This document shows positions 1 to 11,639 of a DNA stretch of 64,000 nucleotides, one piece after another (position 1 is the stretch's first letter; every line of letters begins with the position of its first letter). The notes below the pieces were generated by a model. That model searched no databases and had not been told where the DNA came from. It was given only the letters and a program-made list of their open reading frames with translations. Made by a program: the position numbers and the translations under genes. The stretch is from Juglans regia. Taxonomy: Eukaryota > Streptophyta > Magnoliopsida > Fagales > Juglandaceae. The stretch lies in NCBI RefSeq assembly GCF_001411555.2, contig NC_049916.1, forward strand, positions 10,195,945 to 10,259,944, written 5' to 3'.

Positions 1-390
1 ATCTTGGATTTTAAGGAGAGTTAGATAAAATACTTGCCACTAGTTGAGTTCGCCTACAATAATAGCCACCAGGAGAGCATCGACGCAACGCCATATGAGG
101 ATTTGTATGGGAGCAAATGTAGATTGCCCCTTTATTGGGACAAAGTTGGTGAGAAAAAGATCCTAGGCCCTGATTTAGTTAAAAATATGCAATAAAAGGT
201 GGCTATCATAAAATAAAGGCTTGCTTTGGCTTAAGAGAGGCAGAAGAAATATGTTGATCGTAGAAGAAAGGAGCTACACTTTGAGGTAGGAGACAAGGTG
301 TTCCAACGGGTGGCTCCAATGAAGGGAGTTATGAGATTCGGCAAGAAGGGCAAGCTAACCCCAAGATATATCAGCCCATTCGATATTCTT
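1..390 (+). pseudogene. Ty3/gypsy integrase C-terminal remnant
   Basis: Broken translation from about position 28 gives the end of a gypsy integrase core (LPLVEFAYNNS, then TPYEDLYGSKCRLPLYWDKVGE). After in-frame stops it gives the post-core block with VDRRRKELHFEVGD and MKGVMRFGKKGKLTPRYISPF. The same blocks occur in the better preserved chromovirus at 27235-27590. Similarity stops near 390, before any chromodomain. The upstream part lies outside the window. At least three stops make it non-functional. Confidence 0.88.
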
Positions 391-2330
391 GAGTGTTCAA
401 CCTTTAAAAACAGAGTTGGAGTGAAAACTGCTAGTCCCTTGGGTTTTGAGGTAGTTAGAATCAGAAATGATTAATCTTAAGGTTGAAAAATCCTATGACA
501 AATCATGGCTAGTAATGAGGAACACACAACCACTTCAACTCCACACACACATTTGAGTTCTGAGATATTTGCCTCAATTCTATGTGAAAGATTGTTGAGA
601 TAGTCTTGGTGGGTATAGCCCCTAGGGGTTGAGTAGTAACGTGTCACTTTTGTGAGAACAAAGAATTGTGTTTGATTGTTTCTGTTTGGATTTTGATCTT
701 TATGCAATATTCATCTCAATTCATTTTCACTATTTTGCTCAAGGATTAGGAAAACGCTGGTTGGAGGGTGTGATTGAGTTGTATTATTGCATATTTTATA
801 CGTCTAGAACTCATATATTTAAATTATTTCATTACATTATTATTGGTTTTAAATTGAAAAATGGTTAAGATGCATAAATTCGAATTGTGATTTAAATTGA
901 TTTATAGCATAGTTTATGCTTAATTTTATAACTTGTGATTTAATTGGACAATATTTTCTTCACATGCACAACACGTTTTTTTTTTAATATTCTATTCTTC
1001 CTTTTTATTTTATTTATTTTATTTTATTTCTTATAAATTCTATTTTATTCTATTTATTTTTCTTTCCAAGCCAAGAAATGAAAAAGAAAAGTCAAAAAGA
1101 CAAGTCAAAAAGGCACCAACAATCTCTTGGTGTTTGGCTATTGGATGGAAGCAACAAAAGAAAAAAGGCATGTTGTTGGTCTCTCAAATGGCAAGAAACA
1201 CACGCACGCCGTTGGACGGAAGTAACAATCTCTTGGTCTCTCAAAACGCACGTTGGGCAACACACACGGAAAAGAAAAATAAAAAAGAAAACCGCACACG
1301 CACGCAACGAACTGACTCGAGACACTGGGGGCATTTTGAAAAAGCAATAATTCTTTTTTTTAGTGAGACAAGGACAGAACCGAGGGGAATTATTATTTTC
1401 ATAGGTTTTTTTTTCGTTTTCGTATGCAACATGTACAGAGTAGCGCCGTAGCTTTAAGAACTTCCAGGGTCCAAACTGCCACTACCCAACCATCCTCCAC
1501 TGCCTACCACCTCTATCTCTATTTATTTGGCTTGTTCTTTCTACTCTACTATTTATTTAATTTTAGTTTAAAGTTTGTGATGTATTTTTGAGAGATTTGG
1601 CTTAGACCTTTGGGCATTTTATTTGATGTTTATTTACTTGATGTTAGTCATTTTTCTTGCTTCTTTAATCTTCCATCAAATAGACATTACAATTATTATG
1701 GTTTGATTTTGAGAATTTATGATTTAAATACAAGGATGAATCCTAGAATTTTGATTTTGGGGCTTTTCAATTTCCAGCTCATATTGCATTAATTATTTTC
1801 TAATCTAACTTAGTTCTTAGTTTAGTTTTGTTAATCTTTTAGTTCCATTGCATATTAGATTGATTGAAGCTTAATTAAGACTTATTTAATTTCAGTTTTA
1901 TTATTTAATTTTTAGATTAATTAAGATTGTTTAGCTTAGTTGATTCATTGATTGTTAATTTCAATTTGTTAGTCTTTTACATTTCATTTTGACACTCAAA
2001 AATCCAAAAATATGAATCTAGTCCATTACTAGTGCCCTTTTCATTTCTGTTGCACTCTTCCATTCATTGCACATACCACCACTTTTATTTTTTCTTTGTG
2101 AATATTTTCACCATTATAAACGAGTTTAATTTTAAGTAACTTTTCATAAGGAGACAATCTAGGAATTTATTCCTAATTATTACGCGACACCCACCTGTAC
2201 TTGGGATAGCTTTTGTGCTACTCATTTTTGTAGTAACCCATGTTCTTGTGGAATCATATTTAATATTTGATAATACATTTCGTACCTTGCTAAGAAACTG
2301 CTATTTTAACAACCATGGATTGTCTAACCA
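391..2330. repeat. AT-rich repeat-like tract, possible Athila/Ogre-type leader
   Basis: No credible gene. The stretch is AT-rich with many short stop-bounded frames. The block at about 1950-2230 resembles, from memory, the LTR-leader region of plant Athila/Tat/Ogre retrotransposons (a CCATTACTAGTGCCC motif, then a CGCGACACCCACCTGTACTTGGG block near 2183). That assignment is tentative; no gag or pol follows. Confidence 0.3.
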
Positions 2331-2343
2331 AATTCAATTCTCT

Positions 2344-2544
2344 CTATATGTTCCTCAATGAATCCATTTCATGCAAATACTTCCCCCAACTAAAGAAAAC
2401 ATCTTGGTAAGGGAGATAGTTGCCATATATTGATAATGGATGTGGTGCCCCATTCCTCGGTAAAGAGCTTGGGGAGGATCTGTGGTGCCAGGGATGCCAG
2501 TCGGTTAGCAACACCCAAATTTTTACTGTTGGGTCTAGCCGCAT
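2344..2544 (-). repeat. Dispersed repeat block shared with 14985-15080
   Basis: On the minus strand this contains GGCATCCCTGGCACCACAGA after a TTTGGGTGTTG motif. A closely similar arrangement (GGGTGTTGACCG, then CAGCATCCTTGGCACCACAG) is on the plus strand near 14996-15040. The pair is therefore an inverted dispersed repeat, probably from a retrotransposon LTR or leader. The open frame across it is not a recognised protein. Confidence 0.4.
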
Positions 2545-3300
2545 TGTAAAAGTCTACCAAAAATTTGGTGGATGAATTTCTTTAGGCTTTAGGAACTTCA
2601 TGAAAACTCTGAGAAGGTCCTATGAATCGAGCAATTGCGTAGGTTTTAGTCTATCAATTTAGTTACTTCTTACCAACTTTGGTGATAGAAGCACAATTTT
2701 ATTTATTTGAGGTAATTAAGGTATAGGATTGAGAAACAGTTTACGCCATTAGTCTCAGATGAATATTCAGAATTTTACGGCCCAGTAATACAATTTTCAT
2801 TTTCTAGGATGAAAGCTGTACGAAAATGAGTTTTGATATATTCGAGGTGCTTAGGATTCAACATTTGCAAAATGAATTGCACTCCTATTTTCATAGGATT
2901 ATTTAGGATTTTATGGTGCAAATTTATTTTCACCATTTTCTGAGTTAATATTAACACCTATGTTAGCACTCAGTCCAATCATTTTCAAATCACAGTGTGG
3001 ATTATCATATTCAGTCTAGAGAAGTTTTATTTGAATACTTGGAAAGACCTTAGCTACACTTGGTGAATATTATACGACACTTGACACTAAAAGCAACCAT
3101 GAGATAAAGGAAAGGAAGGAAAATCGAAAATCAAGCATTATGATCATGCCACCTTCTCAAACCCTATTCCATCCAACCATTCATTTTTGTGCCAAACAAA
3201 AAAGGGTCAACCCTATTGAAATCTCAAATCTTTAAGATCCAATTGAAACCCCAAAACTATAGAGAAAATTGAAACCCTAAACAATTTTGCCAAAGCCCAA
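2545..3300. other. Intergenic AT-rich sequence, nothing recognised
   Basis: No protein, RNA or terminal-repeat signal was found. Short open frames here are not supported by any motif. Confidence 0.5.
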
Positions 3301-6300
3301 ATGGTTACCCCAAACCCTAAATGTTGGCCAGTTTCAGCTTAATGTTGAATTTACATAATTAAATCACTTCCACATACTATTAGCCATTCAACTTCATGTC
3401 ATTACACCATTATTTATTCTTTTATACCTTGGTAATTTCATTAGACCAAGAAAAATTGGATTTGGGTTTGTTAGAAAACAAAACCCCAAACCAAACCCTA
3501 TTGAGACCCCAAATGAGGCCCAATTGGTTTAGGCCCATTAAGGCCCACCAAAAAGCTCCATCTATGCAGGAATTTTTTAGGAAGTTTCTCCATTATCATG
3601 AGTGTACTTTCACTGCCCATGTTAGCCTCAAATAGGGGTTGATGGGAGGTCAATCCGCTACCTCACCACCACCCATCACACGGTAGCTTCCAGGGTAGAA
3701 AATAGTGTTGCTGCCCATGGTTTTGCCTAACAAAACCACCATAAAGTGGTCAATATCACATCCCCTCTCAGCCCCCCAGCTCTATATAATTTTTCCACGG
3801 CTTATTCTTCATGTTTTGGTCACTCACTTTGCTTTCTTGGAGATAGCTCTAAAGGAAATTTCAGACAACTTTTATGGTTATGTTTTCTTGAATCTCTCGA
3901 AGCCTTTTTAAGTAGATTCTGACGAAACTAACTTGTTATAAGTTGTTTCTATTTTAGCCTAGTTTCCATTGGTATATTTTGTGTAATTGTTCATGGAGGT
4001 TTGATTAGTGAAAAGTCTGTTTAAGCATGCAAAGGTCATATTGGGTGACAGTTTGGATATGGTGTGAAACCTTTATTTTTTTTATGAAGATTTTGGCAAG
4101 ATCTTGATCCAATATTTTTATGTTTTAGAGCTAACATATTAACATGCAAGTTGGATTTATATTTGTTGCATATTAAGAGTTTTTACTAAGAGTTTTGCAT
4201 GATTTTAGAAAGTTAGAAACTTGAGGTGTAAAACCTATCTCTATCTTGAGTAAGTGCTGATCTTTTGTTATGAAAGCATGATCCTATGGCCATGATATTC
4301 ACATATGTAGATTTTACGACTTTGATCTATATGTTAGGAAGTTATTTTGGAGAATAGTGGTCTTGATCTTGATGAAATAAATTTTATGCATGCTAAGGTT
4401 CGATTGGGACATAAACTTGAGGCTCATGGTTTGTTTTGTATTTTACTGCAAATTTTGTCATGTGATCTTAGGTTTAATGCTTATGTCATGTTTAGAACTT
4501 GAATATGAGGTATATGATTTTATTTCTTGTGAATTTATTTCATGAGAAATTCAAATCTAGTGGTTTGATCTAAAATAAAAGCATGTGGTACTCAGCTTTG
4601 AAGTTAGTATGCAAACCGATTATGTTGGATGATGTTTTGTAATTTTTGTGGTCTCTGACTTGTTTGTTCAAGCATGCTACTTCTTGCGATTGACTGAGGA
4701 ACATGTTAAAAGTATGTTCATGGACTTTCAAAATCCTTGTAGTTTATTGGAAAAGGAAATAGTCTATTTGCATCAAGGAGTTGTTTGATTTGGTGCTTTA
4801 GCATTTTCTTGTCACGAGGAGTTCGTGATTTTTTTTCAAGTGTATGTTTTATGGTCCTAACATGATTTTAATACATAGGTTGTGATGATGTTGCATAATT
4901 TGGTTTGAATGTGGTTTGAAGTTGGATAGAATTGCAACAAAAATCAAGGATTTTTAGCCCTAAGTATGTTTCGGCCTAAGCATAGTTATTATAGTTGTAA
5001 TGTGTTTTAAATTTTTCTTATTAGATATTTATATTTAGTTTAAATTTACATAAGGAATGTAAATTTTGGTGAGTTTTGAATATAGGATGAAAAATCCTTA
5101 AATTAGGGGTAAAATGGTCATTTTAGTTTGAGTCAGTATTTTTATGTATCCAAGTTTGTTAATGAGGAGTTTCTAACTCTTAGAAATATCTCCTTTCATT
5201 CACGTTATTTTGCACTAGTTTACGTCATGCTACAATCACTATAAGTTAGACTTTAACTTACTTTCAGGATACTTGTGTATATATATGTTGATAAGAAATC
5301 ATCATTCATGTTGGTTAGGTTTTTATATATACATATTAAGTTATGTTATGCCATGTTTTCTTTTCAAGAAAAAAATTTATTTGTTACACATTATGTCATA
5401 TTATGCCACGTTCTTTTCAAGTACATAATTCTCTATTACATGTTATGTCATGTCATGCCATGTCATTTGTCATTTGTCATTTCGTTTCACACCACGTCAT
5501 GTCACAGGTTTGGAGTTCGTAATGAAAAAAAATATTTTCAAGTCAGTTAATTTTTTTATGTTTATCACAACCCTAAGTTCTAGGATGGGACAATATCCTA
5601 CTGAAACTTCATTGTTCACACTAGAGTGTTTAAACTGTGTGAGATTTTTCGGGCTGACAAAGTATTATCAACTGGCTTCTAATAGGGCCCGAGTAACTTG
5701 TCGCCGGAGCAAAGTCAGGCACCAATGCCGATGATGTCAACCACAATTCACGTTCATGTTATACTCACTTGAGCAAGTGCAGATTTTTATTACAGGATGC
5801 ATACATTACGTACTCACAACAAGTGCAGATACATGTGGTGTGATATGTATGTTAACATACTCACAACTAGTGTAGATACTTGTAATGTGATGCGATATTA
5901 GCAGGGGGCACACGACTCAAGGGGACCTACGTAGCATCCACATGTCATGTTTAATTGTGGGAACAAGATTCCTCATTCATGTTCAGTTAAAGTTCCGTTC
6001 AAATTCCCAAGTTCATGGTCAATTCCAAATTCAATTAAGTTTCAGTTCACGTCATGTTTATTTCAAGTCAGTTCAGTTCATGTCAGCTCAGTCCATATCA
6101 CTTTTCAAGTTATGTCAGCACATGTCATACTATTTGCCAAGTCATGTCATGTTCACATCAGCATTCATGTCTTTTTACTGTCATGCATGCATCTATAAAC
6201 TGTTAGTTCAACTTAGTTGTTAACTTGCTGAGATTTATAATTAAATCTCACTTAGTAGTCTAAATTACCATTCTCCCGAATGGTAGACCATGTGCCAGGA

Positions 6301-6762
6301 TTAGGAGGACCCGCGGAGGATCATCTGGACGAGGTCAATTAGACCACAATGCAACCACGAGGAGCTCATCACGCTGATGCCTTTGGGATAGGATTATGGC
6401 TATCCTAGCAGAATTGCTCGAGCTACTCCTTAAGCTAGCCTAATAGTTCTTATGTTAGTTTTATTATGAACATGAGGAGCCCGTCTCCAGAACTAGTGTG
6501 GTTACAGACATTTAGAACAAGTACCGTAGTTTTTGGACGCAGTTATTATATGTTTATGAAGTATGCTTACATTGATTTGGGATATGTTATATCTAATGCA
6601 TAGTATTGCTAAAAAAAAATTATCCGCTGGTAATATTGTATTGTTATATGCATGCTAGGTGCATTACATTTTTATCTATCATGAACGAGGACAAGTAACA
6701 TTGTGTTGCATATTCTGATGCTTCGGAGTCTGCCAAATCTCAAGCAGAATCTGAGGACGTCA
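3300..6762 (+). repeat. Long LTR (family B), chromovirus-like; 5' end not defined
   Basis: About 4020-6762 matches, in reverse complement and over most of its length, the stretch 57841-60230. Shared parts include the CATGTCA/GTTCAGTTC-rich block at 5940-6220, the TTGTTAACTTGCTGAGATTTATAATTAAA region near 6217, and the end near ATGAACGAGGACAAGTAACATTGTGTTGCAT. The last 550 bp also resemble the 5' LTR of the chromovirus at 22740-23226. The copy ends in GACGTCA at 6762. A TATA-like CTCTATATAAT is near 3780. The left boundary is uncertain. Confidence 0.65.
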
Positions 6763-6984
6763 CACACGTAATCTTGGATCGAGTATGCGGTATACAAAAT
6801 AAGTCACAACGAAATAAGTAAAAGTTTAATTAGAGAATAAATGCTAATTTTACCAAATGTCTAAACTGATAAGAGGTTTATCCATTAATAAAAATAATAT
6901 CCATGTGTCATTGTTAGTTCCCATATAATGTTAAAAGCTACCAATTGTTCATCACTTACATCCAGGTTTAACAAACCGAACATG

Positions 6985-6989
6985 GTTTG
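6985..6989. repeat. Target-site duplication GTTTG, left copy
   Basis: The five bases before the TG of the left LTR are GTTTG. The identical GTTTG follows the right LTR at 11624-11628. A 5-bp duplication is the usual Ty3/gypsy size. Confidence 0.85.
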
Positions 6990-7700
6990 TGATATAAACC
7001 CGCGGGAATAAAATCCCTTGAACCTACAATCAATTTGAAAACTCCCCAAGAAAGCCAAAATTAAGTCAATGGATGGAGAACCTAGACCCGATGAGAACTC
7101 GTTTCAAGAACCTAGATTATATTAAAATCTAGATCCGTTGAAAAACACATCTCAAGAATCCAGATTACAAAGGAGGAACGCCACAAAGGTTGTGATTTAC
7201 CTTTGATAAGTTCAAAAGTTTAATTAAGAACAAGAGGAGATAAAACTCAACTCACAATTAATAAATTCACCAAATTTCAAAAACTGATTAAAATGTGGCT
7301 ACAAAGAGTATTTAAACCCAAACCTAATTAAAACCCTAACTAAAATAAAGTCCCTTTTACCCAAAATGCCCTTGGATGAACAGTGCCTCGGCTACAGTAA
7401 CCTCTTGAAACCCTAGTTCAATAAAATAATAAATTTTCCAACATGCCCTTGCATAGGCCCCCTTAAGTCCTTCCCTTAATAAACCCAATTATTCTAAACT
7501 AATAAATAAGTCATTTAAATGAATTCAATAAATTGAAAGTCTTCAAATGGCCAAAGCCTTTAAGTCATGTTGTTGTCATTTTCATAACTTATCAAATGAA
7601 TCAAAACTGAATCTTCATCCTTTAAGCTCTTAAACTTGTAATTGACTCATCTGGAACTTGCAACATATCTTTAAGACTAGGCCCACCTTGGTTTCCATCA
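6990..7700 (-). repeat. 3' LTR of the minus-strand gypsy element
   Basis: 711-bp copy, aligned along its length with 10902-11623. On the plus strand it begins TGATATAAACC and ends TTTCCATCA, so the element-sense LTR runs TGATGG to CA. Differences from the other LTR are scattered single bases and a few small indels. Confidence 0.9.
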
Positions 7701-7714
7701 TTCCCTCTCTCCTC
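7701..7714 (-). promoter_or_regulatory. Polypurine tract
   Basis: On the minus strand GAGGAGAGAGGGAA directly abuts the TG of the 3' LTR. This is the expected place and composition for the plus-strand DNA primer of an LTR retrotransposon. Confidence 0.85.
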
Positions 7715-7978
7715 AAAAGGATTTGACCTCGAATCTATACCTGGATCAAAGGGAAAGAGATTAGTAACATTGAAAATAACTGAAACATGATACATACCTG
7801 GAAGATCCATTTTATATGCATTTTCATTAATTTTCTCAAGAATTTGAAAATGTTGATTCAAGCTACTCCTATCATTAACAAGCAAAAGCATCAAAGTTAA
7901 AGGAGTAAGTGGATTAAAACCATAAATAATTTCAAACGGAGAATAAGAAATAGTAGTATGGAAGCTTTTATATGCACA

Positions 7979-8345
7979 CTCTAATAAGGGCAAATGATAC
8001 TCCCGGAAACATCCATATAACAATTCAATGAATGGCAAATGATATTCCTACAAACGTTCATGAAACAAACCTAAATCTTTCCTTATACCAAAATAACCAC
8101 TTCAATTATATGCAAACTCAATGAATGGCAAGTAATACTTCCAAAAATGTTCATGCAACACGTTAATAAATGACAAATGATGTTTCCACAAACGTTCATG
8201 CAATACTACGTCAATGAATGGCAAATGGTACTCCCACAAACGTTCATGCAACAGATCAATGAATGAAAAATGATACTTCCACAAACGTCCATGCAACACA
8301 TCATTGAATGGAAAATGATATTCTCAAAAATGTTCATGCAACACA
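7979..8345 (-). repeat. Tandem repeat of about 45 bp in coding frame
   Basis: Units begin at about 7979, 8025, 8119, 8163, 8211, 8256 and 8301 on the plus strand, mostly 44-48 bp apart, with a longer 94-bp interval at 8025-8119. On the minus strand each reads as a 15-residue unit of the form LHERLWKYHLPFIE. The first half (LHEHF) ends the integrase zinc-binding region. The second half (W..HLPFIEFAYN) belongs to the end of the integrase core. The unit is thus a deletion junction that was then amplified. Confidence 0.85.
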
Positions 8346-10887
8346 ACAAAAGTCTTCCTTACACCAAGGTTATCCAACAAACCACCATGTCCATCACACA
8401 CAAGTAACTTACGCATAAAACTATTAGGCACACAAAATCTATTCTTTCTAAACAAGTACCAATCTAGTTTATAGAACTTACCAAATGAGGCTTTCTCATA
8501 TGTTCCATATACACTAGCAAAGTCATCATCATTAGCATGTAATTCCTTATCATATTCAAGTCTCAACAATTTTGCATCTAAAATGAAGACAAGGACATAC
8601 CTTCTTGCTAAAGCGTCAACTACAAAATTTTCCATACCTTGTGTATATTTAAATATATGAGGAAAAGTCTCAATACAGTCCTCCCACTTAGCATGCATTC
8701 TAGTCAACAACTTACCTTGTTCCTTCAAGTGTGTCAAGGACTCATGTTCTTCAAATAAATGTCGGTTAGGAATTGTCGCACCTAGCACAAAATCAATGTA
8801 GTGCTCTATATCCCTAATAGGTGGCAATACACTAAACACACTACTAGGAATCATGACCTTATATCCCTGCAATAAAGAAACAACACTAGACAAAGAGTCG
8901 TTAAATTCATTAGTATAAAAGCTTGCCTTAGCATAAAAACTCACTTTTGTCTTTCTATTTCTCTCTGCAATCTCTCTTTCTTTTTCCTCTTGTAGCTCCA
9001 CTATTTTTCCTTGACTTTCGACCACCTCTCTATTTTCTTTTTCACTCTCTCTTTCTTTTGATGTTTCGGCCTCATTCTTTTTTCTCCTCTCACTCTCTTT
9101 GTCCTTTTCACTCTATTTTTTTCTTTCACTCTCCTCTTTTTTTGAGCTCTCGACCTCACAATTGTTTTTCAACTCATTCCCTCTTTTTCTTGAGGTTTCA
9201 ACCCCACCCTCATCTTTTCCCTTAGGTGGTTCGGTCTTCCCCTTTGTTACAGCTTGATCATTTTTGTCCCACTTTGGTTTCCAAGAAGTACTAGAAACCG
9301 AAGTATACCTTGATGTACCCTTTCTTTTTAGCCGCCTCTCCACCTTCATAGCCATGTGTACCATGTCCTCTACCTCCTCATAATGTTGCAACTCAACTAC
9401 ATTGGCTATCTCCCTATTCAACCCCCTAAAAAATCTTGTCATCGTGGCCTCCCGATCCTCCACTACATTAGCCCGAATCATAGCCACCTCCATCTCCTTA
9501 TGGTAATCCTCTACACTCCTAGACCCCTGTGTAAGATTTTTTAATTTTTGATAGAGGTCTCTATAGTAGTGGCTAGGAACAAATCTCCACCTCATGAGAG
9601 CTTTCAACTCTCCCCATGTCTCTATAGGCCTCTCATAATTCCTCCTCCTATTGGTCACTAATTGATCCCACCAAATAATAGCATAATCAATGAACTCAAT
9701 TACCGCCAACTTCACTTTCTTCTCCTCAGAGTAATTATGGCAATCAAACACCAACTCTATTTTTTTCTCCCACTCTAGATAAACCTCAGGGTCAGTTCTA
9801 CCTTGGAAAGATGGTATTTTCATTTTGATGCTACCAAGGTCTCTATCTACACCATCCCGACCCCTTAGATTCCCCTCAAGTCCTCTTTCATGCCTAACTC
9901 TTCTATTTCTACCCGACCCAATGTCAGATGCTAAGTCTTCCTCATCCTCACCATCTCCTTCATTGTCATACTGATTTTCAACTCTATGGTCACGTCGCCT
10001 CCTATCCCTCCCACCTTGTAGATTTCTAATCGCTGCTTCTTGATGATCCATCCTATCCCTCACTTCACCCAACACAAAGTTCAACTGCTCAAACTGTTGT
10101 TGCATGACTTGCAACACAAATGATGAGTTATCTGCTCTCCCCCTTGGTGATGCGCTACTCCGATGAGACATTATCAGGTGCTACACAAAAGAATGTTAGT
10201 GGCAAAAAAAAAAAAAAGTAAACCTCACACACTCCCTTACATGTTTACACTCGAATAATGACACTCCACTCGTGTTTCACTCTTAATTGGCTTTTTTCCG
10301 ATAATAGTCTCACACTCTCTTGCATTTTACCTCAAGAGTTTTCCCACTCAAGTTCTTTAAGAACTAATTGACTCAATCAAGACAAAGCAAGTTTGTTTTA
10401 TCCCAACTAGTAATTAGGTCCAAGAAACAAGAACAAGAGAAACACTGAAGGAATAAAAAAAAATGGCACGTGAATCAAGGAAATTATACAAATGAAATAG
10501 TAACTATAAGACAAGATACTAACTAGAATAATGTATGCACCCCCTTTGATGATAAGGCTCAAGAAAAAATCTCGGAATTTTTTTTTTTCTTTTCCTTTCT
10601 TTTCTTTTCACCAATTAATTTGATCACAATCAATGATAAGTAGTTGAGAAAACCCTAACAATAACTCAAAAACCCTAGGGCAAGTGATATATGGCAGCCC
10701 CTAGAACAAGAGATCTCAGCCAACACAAACCCTAGAACAATGAATTTCAGCAACCCTAACAATAGTGAAGAAATCTGCTAGCCACCACTATTTTTTTTTT
10801 TTTTTGTAATCAATCCTAGAACAAAGAAGCCCTAGAATTAAATATTTAATAAATAAAAGATAGAATCAGACCTGATTGGAAACCTTG

Positions 10888-10901
10888 CTCTGAATACCAA
10901 A
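10888..10901 (-). promoter_or_regulatory. Primer binding site, Met-tRNA type
   Basis: Immediately inside the 5' LTR the minus strand reads TTTGGTATTCAGAGC. It differs from the common plant TGGTATCAGAGC (initiator Met tRNA complement) by one extra T. It fixes this LTR as the 5' one and the element as minus strand. Confidence 0.8.
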
Positions 10902-11623
10902 TTATATGAACCAGCGGGAATGAAATCCCTTGAACCCACAATCAATTTGAAAACTCCCCAAGAAAGCCAAAATCAAGTCAATGGATGGAGAACCTAGACC
11001 CGATGAGAACTCGTTTCAAGAATCTAGATTATATTAAAATCTAGACCTGTTGAAGAACACATCTCAAGAACCCAGATTACAAAGGAGGAATGCCACAAAG
11101 GTTGTGATTTACCTTTGATAAGTTCAAAAGTTCAATTAAGAAAAATGGGAGATAAAACTCAACTCATAATGAATAAATTCACCAAATTTCATAAACTAAT
11201 TAAAATGTGGCTACAAAGAGTATTTAAACCCAAGCTTAATTAAAATCCTAGCTAAAATAAAGTCCCTTTTATCCAAAACGCCCTTGGATGAACAGTGTCG
11301 CAGCTACAGTAACGCTACAGTAACCTCTTGAAACCCTAGTTCAATAAAATAATAACTTTCCCAACATGCCCTTGCATAGGCCCCCTTAAGTCCTTCCCGT
11401 AATAAACCCAATTATTCTAAACTAATAAATAAGTCATTTAAATGAATTAAATAAATTGAAAGCCTTCAAATGCCCAAAGCCTTTAAGTCATATTGTTGTC
11501 ATTTTCATAGCTTATCAAATGAATCAAAACTGAATCTTCACCCTTTTAGCCCTTGAACTTGTAATTGACTCATCTGGAACTTGCAACATATCTTTAAGAC
11601 TAGGCTCACCTTGGTTCCCATCA
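10902..11623 (-). repeat. 5' LTR of the minus-strand gypsy element
   Basis: 722-bp partner of 6990-7700. In element orientation it starts TGATGGGAACC at 11623 and ends next to the primer site. The terminal CA is mutated to AA in this copy; the other copy keeps the canonical TG/CA end. Confidence 0.9.
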
Positions 11624-11628
11624 GTTTG
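11624..11628. repeat. Target-site duplication GTTTG, right copy
   Basis: Matches 6985-6989 exactly and directly abuts the end of the 5' LTR. Confidence 0.85.
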
Positions 11629-11639
11629 TCTTAAACTAA

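Larger units (their letters stand above)
7622..10171 (-). pseudogene. Deleted gag-pol frame of the gypsy element
   Basis: From ATG at 10171 to the stop near 7622, overlapping the LTR by 79 bp, the minus strand reads as one 850-codon frame broken by stops near 9113, 8321, 8099 and 8046. Codons 1-352 are gag: a capsid-type domain with WWDQLV and the SVEDYHKEMEVAM block, then a Lys/Glu-rich tail with no zinc knuckle. After the first stop come a charged linker and an RT N-terminal trace (LPPIRDIEHYIDFVLGATIPNR region, about 8770-8835). This jumps straight to the RNase H end (FKYTQGMENFVVDALARR, about 8610-8660) and the zinc-binding region (about 8340-8430). Then come repeated 15-codon units and the integrase end (SYSPFEIIYGFNPLTP). 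Protease, RT palm and most of the DDE core are absent. Three of the four stops sit where the family has Trp or where a repeat unit has Trp. Confidence 0.88.
6990..11623 (-). mobile_element. Ty3/gypsy element with large internal deletions, minus strand
   Basis: Complete-ended LTR retrotransposon of 4634 bp with two similar LTRs (6990-7700 and 10902-11623), GTTTG duplications, a Met-tRNA-type primer site inside the 5' LTR and a polypurine tract before the 3' LTR. The inside keeps gag, a trace of the RT N-terminus, the end of RNase H, the integrase zinc-binding region and the integrase end. Protease, most RT and most of the integrase core are missing. The intact ends show it transposed; whether it did so already deleted is an inference. 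It cannot be autonomous. Confidence 0.9.

Noticed and set aside
1078..1451. Overlapping frames of 60-105 codons on both strands
   Set aside because: Basic, low-complexity readings of AAG/AAA-rich DNA with four overlapping alternatives. No motif.
5275..6223. Several 80-95-codon plus-strand frames rich in Cys, His and Ser
   Set aside because: They come from repeated CATGTCA/GTTCA words in the family-B LTR. The inverted copy at 58.2-58.4 kb gives similar artefacts.
7000..11600. CRISPR-like or bacterial repeat interpretation of the 45-bp array
   Set aside because: The units are contiguous, without unique spacers, and encode parts of integrase. The setting is a plant retrotransposon.
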